Shown here piece by piece: positions 40,015 to 48,242 of a stretch of 64,000 nt of DNA. The translations under genes were made by a program, and so were the position numbers. Within the stretch, counting starts at the first letter, position 1; each line of letters starts with the position of its first letter. The DNA lies in assembly GCF_000708675.1 (NCBI RefSeq), contig NZ_JELR01000001.1, forward strand, positions 992,001 to 1,056,000, in the 5' to 3' direction. The notes under the pieces are model-generated. The model searched no databases and was not told where the DNA came from. It saw only the letters and a list, made by a program, of their open reading frames with translations. Source of the stretch: Microbulbifer sp. HZ11 (GTDB lineage Bacteria > Pseudomonadota > Gammaproteobacteria > Pseudomonadales > Cellvibrionaceae).

Positions 40015-40085
40015 GCGCTACCGTCACAGCGGGAAAACGCTACAGTTAGGGGGACTTCCCGAAGTACAGCACTCAGGAACCCCTC

Positions 40086-41576
40086 ATGCCACTCCCGTCA
40101 GCGCACAATACTGAGTCACCCACAACGCCCATTGTCATCGGTCGGTCCGCCTCCCCGGGCGCCGGAGACGCCCAATCCACCCTGGTGACCCTGTTACCGC
40201 AGATGCTGAATCGCCACAGCCTGATTTGCGGCGCTACTGGAACTGGCAAGACAGTTACCCTTCGCTACCTGGTGGAACAGTTAAACCGCCGCAATATCAC
40301 CACCCTGGTGACAGACCTGAAAGGCGACCTGAGCGGACTCGCCGCCCCCGGCGGCGCCAACAAAAAAGTCGCGGAGCGCCTTCCCCTGTTTGCACTCGAT
40401 ACGCAGTATTTCACTGCCTTCCCGGTAACTCTGTGGGGGCGCAGCGGGCTCCCTCTACGCACCACGCCCAGTGAAATGGGGCCTGAGCTGCTGGGCCGCC
40501 TGCTCCAGCTCAACGACAATCAGCAGGGATTGCTCCAGATGATTTTTCGCATGGCAGATCGGCAGGGGCTACTGCTACTGGACTGGAAAGACCTAACCGC
40601 CCTACTGGACCATGTAGACCAGAACCGCAAGCACCTGACCCTTGAGTACGGCAACATTTCTCCCGCGAGCCTGGGTGCGATCAAACGCAAGCTGCTTGCC
40701 CTGGAGCCACTTTCTCCAGATATTAAAGGTGCCGCAAGTCTATTCGGAGAGCCCGCACTGGCCCTCGATGACCTGATGCAGGAAGGACGCATACACCTGC
40801 TCGACGCAAGCGATATGCAGCCGGCGGTGTACGGCACTTTATTACTGTGGCTGCTTGCAGAGCTCTATGAGACCCTGCCGGAAACCGGCGACAGTCAGCT
40901 GCGCCTGGTGCTGTTCTTTGACGAGGCCCATTTACTGTTCGACGACCTCCCAAAAAGCCAGTGTGATGAGGTGGAGCAGATCGTAAAACTGATCCGTTCG
41001 AAAGGGGTGGGCATTGTATTTGTCACCCAGAATCCGCTGGATATCCCGGAAGACATCCTCGCTCAGCTGGGCAACCGCATTCAACACGCCCTGCGCGCCT
41101 ACACCCCAAATGAGCAACGGGCAGTAAAGGCCGCAGCACGCAGCTTTCGCGCAAACCCAGCCATTGATACTGCCACCGTCATTGGTGAACTCGCCGTAGG
41201 CGAGGCACTGGTTTCCGGACTGGACGCTGACGGTGTGCCCCAGCCTGTGGCGCGGACCATCATTCACCCCCCAGCGAGTCGACTCGCTCCGCTCACCGAC
41301 ACGGAAAAGAAAACGCAACGTAAAAACGACCCTTTGCGATCAACGTACGCCAGGAAGCTGGATCGCGAATCCGCCTATGAACAACTACAGCAAAGACGCG
41401 AGCAACTAGAGGCTCAAAAAGACCCAATCTCAAAACCCGCCGCGAAAAAAAATGTGGTTAAAAAGCAGAGTCCGCTGGAAAAAAGTGTTAACCGAATGGC
41501 AAGCAGTTTCGGACGACAGATCGGTAGGGAATTGATGCGCGGGCTTATGGGAGCCCTGTCCGGTCGCCGGCGTTGA
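40086..41576 (+). CDS. yjgR: HerA-like helicase/ATPase, DUF853 family (YjgR)
   Basis: The 496-residue P-loop ATPase has Walker A GATGTGKT at 49-56 and the Walker B FFDEAHLLFDD near 277-287, with an arginine-finger region downstream (LGNRIQHALRAYTPNEQRAVKAAA). The C-terminus is Lys/Gln-rich and then basic (FGRQIGRELMRGL...GRRR). DUF853 proteins are HerA/FtsK-superfamily DNA pumps of unproven role. AGGAA lies 6 bases before the ATG. The last 32 bases overlap the convergent N-demethylase-like gene. Confidence 0.9.
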   Translation: MPLPSAHNTESPTTPIVIGRSASPGAGDAQSTLVTLLPQMLNRHSLICGATGTGKTVTLRYLVEQLNRRNITTLVTDLKGDLSGLAAPGGANKKVAERLPLFALDTQYFTAFPVTLWGRSGLPLRTTPSEMGPELLGRLLQLNDNQQGLLQMIFRMADRQGLLLLDWKDLTALLDHVDQNRKHLTLEYGNISPASLGAIKRKLLALEPLSPDIKGAASLFGEPALALDDLMQEGRIHLLDASDMQPAVYGTLLLWLLAELYETLPETGDSQLRLVLFFDEAHLLFDDLPKSQCDEVEQIVKLIRSKGVGIVFVTQNPLDIPEDILAQLGNRIQHALRAYTPNEQRAVKAAARSFRANPAIDTATVIGELAVGEALVSGLDADGVPQPVARTIIHPPASRLAPLTDTEKKTQRKNDPLRSTYARKLDRESAYEQLQQRREQLEAQKDPISKPAAKKNVVKKQSPLEKSVNRMASSFGRQIGRELMRGLMGALSGRRR

Positions 41577-42585
41577 TTGAGTAACCGTGTTCGGTAAAGA
41601 AGCGCCGCAGTGGTCCTCCCTCCTCCGCCAACAGAGGCGCCAGGGACTTGTAGCGAGTCTCTTCTGGCGACATCCTCAGCACTGCATCCCTCAGGGCAGC
41701 AACGCCACCACTGATCAGCAACAGATCCTCCAGTGGGTTGATCGTTACGCGAATGGTAAACACCACCGCACCGGTTGCAGGCAGGCGGCGCAGCGTCTGC
41801 CGCTCAATCCGCAGGTATAACCGCCTTGGCTGCCCCATACATGCGGACTTCGAATCGGTAACCTCGCCCGCACGCTGCAACAGTTGCGGGGAATCCACTA
41901 CCGACCAGTTACTCCGCCACACGGGAAATTCGGGCTTCAAATGATCGAAAAAGCGCGCTACCCGGGCAGACAGCTTTTGCTGAAAGCCCGGTACGGGTCC
42001 GTGAATCTGGTCCAGTGGCCGCCCGATTTTTTCCTCGAGGCGCCAGTAACTTGGCGCGGCAAGCGATGCGGCGACCAGCGTATAGCCGTGCTGGCCAGGT
42101 TGCAGCAGGCAGATGTCGTCTGCGACCCAGCAGCTGGCACCCCACAGGGGTTCGGCGCTTGCGAGTTGAGGTGCCAGCCCGGGCCAACGTAGTTCACTAC
42201 CGGCAGCGCACCATCGGAGCACAGAATCCGCCGCGCACAGATAGTTGGTGTGGTCATATATCAGGTGCTGATAGAGCTGCGTAGCCAGCTCCCGCTGAAT
42301 CGGCAACGATGCCGGCAGTTGGGCGTATACTCTGTCGCCCATCGCGTGGCGAGCGGCAATTTTATTTTGCTGATAGTGCGGAAGAGTACGGCAGGGCAAA
42401 ACCCAGTGGCGTGGGTCGAGCTTGTTGAGCCCCATATGCACCACATCGGGCACCGTAAGGAAAGGAAGACATGGGGAAGCTGAGGCAAAATCCTGCGCAA
42501 AACGCCGCGCAGTCATTTCGCCGACGTCACTACCCGCACAGGCAGGTGCGGGCGATGACGATCCATAAGCCGGCAAAACGGCCAA
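41545..42585 (-). CDS. Haem-dependent oxidative N-demethylase-like protein (DUF3445)
   Basis: The 346-residue protein shows the DUF3445 pattern: GLNKLDPRHWV near the N-terminus, APSYWRLEEKIGRPLDQIHGPVPGFQQKLSARVARFFDHL, WRSNWSVVDSP, LRIERQTLRRLPATGAVVFTIRVTINPL and a helical end. In Pseudomonas the related HODM alpha subunit demethylates dimethylamine with haem, with partner subunits for electron and folate transfer. No such partners are near here, so activity is uncertain. The start is a TTG at 42585 with AGG 9 bases upstream, closely following the lipoprotein gene; an ATG at 42516 is an alternative. The 3' end overlaps the HerA-like gene by 32 bases. Confidence 0.75.
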   Translation of the reverse strand: MAVLPAYGSSSPAPACAGSDVGEMTARRFAQDFASASPCLPFLTVPDVVHMGLNKLDPRHWVLPCRTLPHYQQNKIAARHAMGDRVYAQLPASLPIQRELATQLYQHLIYDHTNYLCAADSVLRWCAAGSELRWPGLAPQLASAEPLWGASCWVADDICLLQPGQHGYTLVAASLAAPSYWRLEEKIGRPLDQIHGPVPGFQQKLSARVARFFDHLKPEFPVWRSNWSVVDSPQLLQRAGEVTDSKSACMGQPRRLYLRIERQTLRRLPATGAVVFTIRVTINPLEDLLLISGGVAALRDAVLRMSPEETRYKSLAPLLAEEGGPLRRFFTEHGYSINAGDRTGLP

Positions 42586-42595
42586 CCGAGAAAAC

Positions 42596-43120
42596 CTAGT
42601 GCGTTGCAGCCATTTGCGTATTGCGCGCCTGCTGCAGTGCCGCGAGGTCTTCTACCCAGATAATGTCCGACAAGCGGGTGTTGCGCCCGGTATATTCACG
42701 CAGGGCTGCGCTGACCTGCGCCAGATCACCGCTTTCCTCCGCGGTGTGCAGAGGCAGTTCAACCCAGGCCTGCCCATTTTGGTCAATGACACGCTTCACG
42801 GATTTGTCTCCGCTCAGTTGGCCATCATCCGCAGAGCTCACGTGGCGATCAATAGCGGAGGACCCGCCCGCCGGTAAATAAATCGTGCCATTGGTAAAGT
42901 CCACCGCAAACGCCACGATCCCCGGCAGAATGCCGAACAGTAATGCCGCACCATCGAGAATGACCACCACCGGGTCTACCCGGCCGCCAGTCTGCCCCTT
43001 GCGTTCCGGATACAGGAAGTAACCGCAGGCAGTCAGGTTCATCACCATTGTGAGTAGGCAGGTGGCGGCAAGGCCGCGCTTGAGAGATCGCGATGCGGGT
43101 CGATTCGTAGGTCGGGTCAT
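42596..43120 (-). CDS. Putative lipoprotein of unknown function
   Basis: The 174-residue protein has a lipoprotein signal (LAATCLLTMVMNLTAC) with lipid-bearing Cys32. The stretch GYFLYPERKGQTGGRVDPVVVILDGAALLFGILPGIVAFAVDFTNGTIYLP follows, containing a second hydrophobic segment, and then a charged C-terminal half (SGDKSVKRVIDQNG...TRLSDIIWVEDL). I recognise similar small lipoproteins in pseudomonads but no named family. It is 10 bases upstream of the N-demethylase-like gene and may be co-transcribed with it. Confidence 0.75.
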   Translation of the reverse strand: MTRPTNRPASRSLKRGLAATCLLTMVMNLTACGYFLYPERKGQTGGRVDPVVVILDGAALLFGILPGIVAFAVDFTNGTIYLPAGGSSAIDRHVSSADDGQLSGDKSVKRVIDQNGQAWVELPLHTAEESGDLAQVSAALREYTGRNTRLSDIIWVEDLAALQQARNTQMAATH

Positions 43121-43333
43121 AGTGCAATTTCCTTAACGGGAGCCAGCGGTACATAGCCGGTCAATTCGAATTTCAGATGCCCGCAAGGATACCTGATTTC
43201 ATAAACCGGCTGAAAGTGGCGCCATTTCATTCATTGTGCGCCAGGTCGCAGGCGTAACGGGACATCATCGGTATTCTTGCAAGGAACCTGTGCCAGACCC
43301 AGTAATAACCCCCAAGGCTTTCGGAGATCTCCC

Positions 43334-43915
43334 ATGCCCAGTCTCAAGTACCATGCTCTACGACCACTGACCCTGTTGTTTGCGGTACTTCAGGTCTGCC
43401 TGCTCGCCGCCTGTGCAGCCCCCGGGCGCACTCCCGAAGAGCAGCGCCAACACATCGCACAAACCGAGCGCGAGGTACTCACTGAGCTGTACCAACTGAA
43501 GCCTTCGCTTCGTAGCGAAGTGGCCAAAGCCCCCGGCTACGCCGTATTCAGCAACATCAACGTCAACCTGCTGGTTGCCAGCACCGCAAGCGGGTACGGG
43601 GTTGTGGTGAACAAATCCGGTAAGCGTACTTATATGAAGATGGGTGAGGTGGGTGTAGGCCTCGGGCTCGGGGTGAAAGATTTCCGTGCTCTGTTCATCT
43701 TCGACTCTACGGAAGTCATGGAGCGTTTTGTGGAATCCGGCTGGACCTTCGGCGGCCATGCGGACGCCGCTGCAAAATCACAGGATAAAGGCGCCGCCGT
43801 AGGCGGAGAAGTCGTAGTGGATGGCATGCGCGTGTACCAGCTCACTGAAAGCGGGATCGCACTGCAAGCGACGGTGAAAGGCACCAAGTACTGGAAAGAC
43901 GCCGCACTGAACTGA
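43334..43915 (+). CDS. Lipoprotein with YSC84/SYLF-like domain
   Basis: From the ATG at 43334 (GGAG 7 bases upstream) the protein has 193 residues with lipobox LLAAC (Cys27). The rest resembles the YSC84-related SYLF domain, known for phosphoinositide or lipid binding in eukaryotes: KAPGYAVFSNINVNLLVASTASGYGVVVNKSGKRTYMKMGEVGVGLGLGVKDFRALFIF and TFGGHADAAAKSQ. Bacterial members are envelope proteins of unknown task. It is divergent from the lipoprotein gene at 43120. Confidence 0.8.
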   Translation: MPSLKYHALRPLTLLFAVLQVCLLAACAAPGRTPEEQRQHIAQTEREVLTELYQLKPSLRSEVAKAPGYAVFSNINVNLLVASTASGYGVVVNKSGKRTYMKMGEVGVGLGLGVKDFRALFIFDSTEVMERFVESGWTFGGHADAAAKSQDKGAAVGGEVVVDGMRVYQLTESGIALQATVKGTKYWKDAALN

Positions 43916-44080
43916 ATCCGCACACCGGTGACCGGGTAGTAAAGCCGGCAGACAATGCATCGGGAGCCGCCCTGCCATGTCCGCTGGCGCCACAAGTTCT
44001 AACCTGCTTAACCTGTCTAATAGTTAATTGAATCTGCGCCAACTTGCCCTTTGAATCCATGCCCCCCGCAAAAGACTGCC

Positions 44081-44086
44081 TAAACT
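44081..44086 (+). promoter_or_regulatory. Possible -10 element of the intergenic RNA
   Basis: TAAACT lies 7 bases before the first paired base of the closing stem of the candidate RNA. No good -35 is seen at 16-18 bases upstream, so this is a weak call resting on position. Confidence 0.35.
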
Positions 44087-44092
44087 TTAGTC

Positions 44093-44290
44093 AGCACCTG
44101 CTGAGGAATGTCAGGGAGCAGTACAACATTTCTGAAGGTGTGTTAGTGGTTCGCACCGAGCATTTGACCAGGGCAGTGAGAAGTCGTCATTGGTCCGACG
44201 CCAGAAATTTCAGGGAGCAGTAGTCTCAGCAGGTGCCGCCAAGGATTGGCAGAGGCGCGACGTCCGCAAGGGCGTCGCGCCTTTTTATTT
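44093..44290 (+). ncRNA. Candidate structured small RNA with its own terminator
   Basis: This 198-base intergenic stretch can fold fully. P1 is a 12-bp perfect closing stem (GCACCTGCTGAG at 44094-44105 with CTCAGCAGGTGC at 44225-44236). Above it is an internal loop whose two strands carry the same 13-mer TCAGGGAGCAGTA (44111-44123 and 44210-44222). P2 is ATTTCTG / CAGAAAT (44128-44134 / 44202-44208). Two hairpins follow: GGTGTG / CGCACC at 44137-44157 and GACCA / TGGTC at 44166-44195. A small hairpin with AGGAT in its loop (44238-44250) comes next, then a strong terminator. GGA motifs occur in AGGAA, AGGGA twice and AGGAT, which could bind CsrA/RsmA. I do not recognise it as a known family. 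Confidence 0.55.
44253..44290 (+). terminator. Rho-independent terminator of the candidate RNA
   Basis: AGGCGCGACG pairs with CGTCGCGCCT, capped by CC-GCAA-GG, and is followed by TTTTTATTT. It lies 208 bases before the next start codon, so it ends an upstream transcript rather than the carboxypeptidase message, unless it acts as an attenuator. Confidence 0.9.
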
Positions 44291-44497
44291 GGTCCACTAA
44301 CCAGAAAAATGTCCTGAGGAATTTCCCGCCAGCCTTCAAAACATTGTTCTCGAAACTTGCGCTACCGCAGTTATTTCTACCAAGCTGCCTTGGGCTATCC
44401 TGTTTTCCAGGCCTGAAGCTGTATCCTGCAAACCGTTCGACCACTGGCTCAAAGCACGGTGCCAAAAACCTGAACAAAATCACTGCGGAGTCTACGC

Positions 44498-45631
44498 ATG
44501 CATATCAGCAGCGCTTTCGATAGCGGCAACATCAAAGTCATCGATAAAAACACGAATCCCGTAGAACTGGCGATCCGGATTGACAACCAGTCCGACTTTT
44601 ACCAGTGGTTCCACTTCCGACTGGAAGGTGAGGTGGGCAAGGAATACCCGCTGCGCATTAACAATGCCGGTAAGGCCGCTTATCCGGAAGGTTGGGAAAA
44701 CTACCGGGTATGTGCCTCCTACGATCGCCACAACTGGTTCCGCATCAACACTCAATACGACGGCAAGGTTCTGGATTTCACGGTAAACCTGGAACAGCCC
44801 GCCATTTATCTGGCGTACTTTGCCCCCTATTCCTGGGAACGGCATCTCGACCTGCTGGCGTGGGCCCAGTCCGATGAGCGGGTAGAATGCGAAACCCTCG
44901 GCCTGACCCTGGACGGTCGCGACATGACCCTGCTCACCGTGGGCGACGCGGAAAAAGCGAAGCGCAAAGTATGGATGATCGCCCGCCAACACCCCGGTGA
45001 GTCAATGGCCGAATGGTTTGTGGAAGGCTTTCTGGAAAACCTGCTGGACGAAGCCAACCCCACAGCGCGCCAACTGCTCCAGGACACGGTTTTTTACGTA
45101 GTACCCAATATGAATCCGGACGGTAGTGTACGGGGCCACCTGCGCACCAACGCCGCCGGTGCCAACCTGAACCGCGAATGGCAATCTCCCAGCATGGAAA
45201 AAAGCCCCGAGGTCTATCTGGTGCGCGAACGTATGCTGGAGACCGGTGGCGATATGTTCCTGGATATTCACGGCGACGAAGCGCTGCCGTTTAATTTTGT
45301 TGCCGCCTGTGAAGGCATACCCGGTTACGACGATAAACACGCTGCGCTGGAAAACGTCTTCAAGGCCGCCTTTGTTAAAGCCAGCCCCGATTTCCAGACG
45401 GAGCAAGGATACCCCCTGGACAAGCCCGGTGAAGCCAATATGACCGTGGGCACCAACTGGTGCGGTCACCAATTTCGCACGCTGGCACTGACTCTGGAAA
45501 TGCCGTTTAAGGACAACGACAATCTGCCAGATCCCATTGAAGGCTGGTCACCGGCGCGCTGTCGCCAGCTGGCCCGGGACATGCTAACCCCCATTCGTGA
45601 GACCCTGGTCTATATGGACAGCAATCAATAA
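44498..45631 (+). CDS. M14 family zinc carboxypeptidase (cytosolic carboxypeptidase-like)
   Basis: The 377-residue protein has no signal peptide. A beta-rich N-terminal domain (about 1-120, FYQWFHFRLEGEVGKEYPLRI) precedes the catalytic domain, as in CCP-type (M14D) enzymes. Zinc ligands are His165 and Glu168 in RQHPGESM and His258 in LDIHGDE. Substrate-binding residues lie in NMNPDGSVRGHLRTN and NLNREW, and the general base is Glu334 in LTLEMPF. The family removes C-terminal or side-chain glutamates or other residues; the bacterial substrate is unknown. The M28 aminopeptidase gene lies 61 bases downstream, so a small peptidase operon is likely. Confidence 0.9.
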   Translation: MHISSAFDSGNIKVIDKNTNPVELAIRIDNQSDFYQWFHFRLEGEVGKEYPLRINNAGKAAYPEGWENYRVCASYDRHNWFRINTQYDGKVLDFTVNLEQPAIYLAYFAPYSWERHLDLLAWAQSDERVECETLGLTLDGRDMTLLTVGDAEKAKRKVWMIARQHPGESMAEWFVEGFLENLLDEANPTARQLLQDTVFYVVPNMNPDGSVRGHLRTNAAGANLNREWQSPSMEKSPEVYLVRERMLETGGDMFLDIHGDEALPFNFVAACEGIPGYDDKHAALENVFKAAFVKASPDFQTEQGYPLDKPGEANMTVGTNWCGHQFRTLALTLEMPFKDNDNLPDPIEGWSPARCRQLARDMLTPIRETLVYMDSNQ

Positions 45632-45692
45632 TTACGACACCAATAACCACAACATCAAAAACAACTAAACCAATAACAACAGAGGTAACCCT

Positions 45693-47498
45693 ATGCGAAC
45701 ACCATTTCCCTGGCGACAGCTGGCTATGCCGCTTGCCCTGTCAGGCCTGATCGCCGTTGGCGGATGCGCCAAGCAGAATGACAGCGCCACCGACAAGCCC
45801 AATGCACCGGAAGCAGCGACTGCGCAGGCCGAAGACAAAGCCTCAACAGATGCGCTGCTAGAGAATGCTGGAGCGGCGGCCGCACCGACACTCAGCGCGG
45901 AAGAAAAGAGCGAAGTCGCGGAGCTGGCAAAGGATCTGCACTCCCATATCGCGGTGCTCGCCTCCGATGAATTCGAGGGCCGCGCGCCTGCAACCAAGGG
46001 TGAAGAGCTCACGGTCAAGTACCTCGCAGATGAGTTCAAAAAGCTGGGCCTGAAACCCGGCGCGGTCGACACCGGGGGCAATCCCAGCTGGTATCAGTCG
46101 GTGCCGGTGGTAGAGATGCAGATTGAAACCACACCCATGGAAATCAGGGGTGAGAATTTTGCGAAGTCCCTTACCGCCCTGACCGACATGGTTGCCTTTA
46201 CCCAGCGCCAGACCCCGGAAAGTAAACTTGTCGACAGCCCACTGGTGTTTGTCGGTTACGGCATCGTTGCCCCGGAAAACAACTGGAACGATTACGCCGG
46301 TCTCGACATGACAGGCAAAACCGCGGTGATCCTCGTAAACGACCCAGGTTATGCCACCCAGGATAAAAACCTGTTCAACGGCAACGCTATGACCTACTAC
46401 GGTCGCTGGAGCTACAAATTTGAAGAAGCCGCGCGCCAGGGAGCGGAAGGCGCCATCATCGTCCATGAGACCGGCGCTGCCGGTTACCCCTGGGAAGTGG
46501 TCAGCGGTAGCTGGTCCGGTGCCCAGATCAGTCTCGCCGCCGAAGACAAGAATTCTGACCGGGTTGCCGTGGAATCCTGGATCACTACCGATGTGGCCAA
46601 GTCATTGTTTGACGCCGCCGGCCTGGACTTCGCTGCGGAATTGGAGGCCGCAAAGCAGCGTGGCTTCCAGCCCAAGCCAATGAACCTGACCGCCAGTGTC
46701 GAGTTGAAAAATCAGGTCCGTACCTCCAACTCTCGCAACGTGGTTGCCAAAGTCGAGGGCAGTAAATACCCCGACGAAGCGGTTATCTACACCGCACACT
46801 GGGACCACCTGGGAGTGAATGATCACGCCGAAGGCAGCGATCATATATTCAATGGCGCTGTTGACAATGCCACAGGCACAGCCGGTCTGCTGGCCATGGC
46901 ACGGCAGGTGGCGAAGCTGCCGGAAGCACCGCAGCGCTCTATGATTTTCGTCGCGGTCACTGCGGAAGAATCAGGTCTACTGGGCTCAAAGTATTATGCG
47001 GAGAATCCGGTTGTTCCCCTGGAAAAAACGGTTGCGGGCATCAACTTTGACGCCATGGGAGTACTCGGTCCTATGCGCGATGTCATCGTGGTCGGCTACG
47101 GCAACAGCGAGCTGGAACAACTGCTGGAGCAGGCCGCGGCAAAACAGGGGCGCTACCTGGCTCCGGAAGACCACCCGGAACGCGGCTACTTTTATCGCTC
47201 GGATCACTTCAGCCTGGCGAAAAAAGGCGTACCCATGCTGTACTTCGACTCTGGCACTGACAGCTTCGAACACGGCCGTGAATGGGCACAAAAGAAAGCG
47301 GCAGAATACGGTGCCCGCGCATACCACAAGCCCGCCGATGAATACGATCCGCAGTGGAACCTGGAAGGGGCGGCGCTGGATCTGGCGCTGGGCCTTGACC
47401 TGGGGTTGGCGCTCGCCAACAGCCGCGACTGGCCCAACTGGTACCAGGGCAACGAATTCCGCGCTGCGCGGGATAAGAGCGCCGATACACGCAAGTGA
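45693..47498 (+). CDS. M28 family aminopeptidase, lipoprotein
   Basis: The 601-residue protein has a lipoprotein signal (LALSGLIAVGGC, Cys25), placing it on the periplasmic face of a membrane. A PA-like insert (ETTPMEIRGENF to about 300) precedes or interrupts the M28 core. Two-zinc ligands are seen in YTAHWDHLG (His), NGAVDNATG (Asp), TAEESGLLG (Glu-Glu), INFDAMG (Asp) and RSDHFSLAKKGVP (His). It should release N-terminal residues from peptides. It follows the M14 carboxypeptidase gene and ends at a strong terminator. Confidence 0.92.
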   Translation: MRTPFPWRQLAMPLALSGLIAVGGCAKQNDSATDKPNAPEAATAQAEDKASTDALLENAGAAAAPTLSAEEKSEVAELAKDLHSHIAVLASDEFEGRAPATKGEELTVKYLADEFKKLGLKPGAVDTGGNPSWYQSVPVVEMQIETTPMEIRGENFAKSLTALTDMVAFTQRQTPESKLVDSPLVFVGYGIVAPENNWNDYAGLDMTGKTAVILVNDPGYATQDKNLFNGNAMTYYGRWSYKFEEAARQGAEGAIIVHETGAAGYPWEVVSGSWSGAQISLAAEDKNSDRVAVESWITTDVAKSLFDAAGLDFAAELEAAKQRGFQPKPMNLTASVELKNQVRTSNSRNVVAKVEGSKYPDEAVIYTAHWDHLGVNDHAEGSDHIFNGAVDNATGTAGLLAMARQVAKLPEAPQRSMIFVAVTAEESGLLGSKYYAENPVVPLEKTVAGINFDAMGVLGPMRDVIVVGYGNSELEQLLEQAAAKQGRYLAPEDHPERGYFYRSDHFSLAKKGVPMLYFDSGTDSFEHGREWAQKKAAEYGARAYHKPADEYDPQWNLEGAALDLALGLDLGLALANSRDWPNWYQGNEFRAARDKSADTRK

Positions 47499-47532
47499 AT
47501 CCGCTCGCGCGGCCTCCATACGGCCGCAACGA

Positions 47533-47563
47533 AAAGGGGCGCCCGATCGGGCGCCCCTTTTTT
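47533..47563. terminator. Rho-independent terminator after the M28 gene
   Basis: AAGGGGCGCCC / GGGCGCCCCTT around GAT-like loop bases is followed by TTTTTTAT on the plus strand, with As on the other side. It can also serve psiE, whose stop lies 14 bases away. Confidence 0.9.
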
Positions 47564-47576
47564 ATGTTGTCCGGTC

Positions 47577-48116
47577 TCAGTCCTGATCCTCGAGCAGGCT
47601 GCGCCGCTCTTTATACGACAGAGCTTCTTTTTTTGCCACCAACCAATAGGTTACCCCAAGCGCCAGCACCGCCGCGGCAATACCGAGAATATAATCCGGC
47701 GTCGTGTCATCGAGATCCAGCACAATCACTTTTCGCGCAATGGCCATCAGTGCCGTCGCCACCACCAACTGAATCGGAATAACATTGGAGCCGAGATAAA
47801 GTCGAATATTGATGAAAATCTCGATGGAAATCAGCACCAGCATGATTGCACCAAACACATCAAACAGATCATTGTGGTTCATGATCAGCACGGGGGCTGC
47901 CTGCAGCCGCTGATACACCACCCACACGACATCCGCCACACTCCACACAATAACCAGCGCCATCACCACGGACAGAAAACGCACCGAGCTGCGAATAACC
48001 ACATGTAGCAACCGGATCAACGGGTCTTCGTGTTCCGCCGGCAGCTCCTCGTGGATCATGGTCGGCCTTTCCTGCTTCTCTGACATTGGGTGCTCTTGGG
48101 TCAACAATTTGCCCAT
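47577..48116 (-). CDS. psiE: PsiE family phosphate-starvation-inducible membrane protein
   Basis: The 179-residue inner-membrane protein has four predicted membrane segments (FLSVVMALVIVWSVADVVWVV; LFDVFGAIMLVLISIEIFINI; VIPIQLVVATALMAIARKVIVLDL; YILGIAAAVLALGVTYWLV). The segment order and the IARKVIVLDLDD loop match the PsiE family, whose role is unknown beyond phosphate and sometimes CRP control in E. coli. Start choice is uncertain: ATGs at 48116, 48086 and 48059 are in frame, and none has a strong ribosome binding site. Confidence 0.82.
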   Translation of the reverse strand: MGKLLTQEHPMSEKQERPTMIHEELPAEHEDPLIRLLHVVIRSSVRFLSVVMALVIVWSVADVVWVVYQRLQAAPVLIMNHNDLFDVFGAIMLVLISIEIFINIRLYLGSNVIPIQLVVATALMAIARKVIVLDLDDTTPDYILGIAAAVLALGVTYWLVAKKEALSYKERRSLLEDQD

Positions 48117-48190
48117 TAGTTATAGCGCACCAGCCACCGCCCCGTATGGGGCATCACCGCACACACGTTTTTCTCAACGATCTTCCACAA

Positions 48191-48221
48191 AAAAAACCCG
48201 CTGCAAGCAGCGGGTTTTTCG
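48191..48221. terminator. Rho-independent terminator of fadD
   Basis: AACCCGCTGC / GCAGCGGGTT with a 2-base loop is flanked by eight As on the left (Ts on the minus strand) and five Ts on the right. It lies 20 bases past the fadD stop codon. Confidence 0.9.
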
Positions 48222-48242
48222 TTTTCGAAACAGGATTCAAGC

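Noticed and set aside
44093..44290. Intergenic RNA as 6S, SRP 4.5S or lysine riboswitch
   Set aside because: No 6S central bubble or its usual neighbours, no GGAA tetraloop with GGUCAGG of SRP, and no lysine-element core. Left as unclassified.
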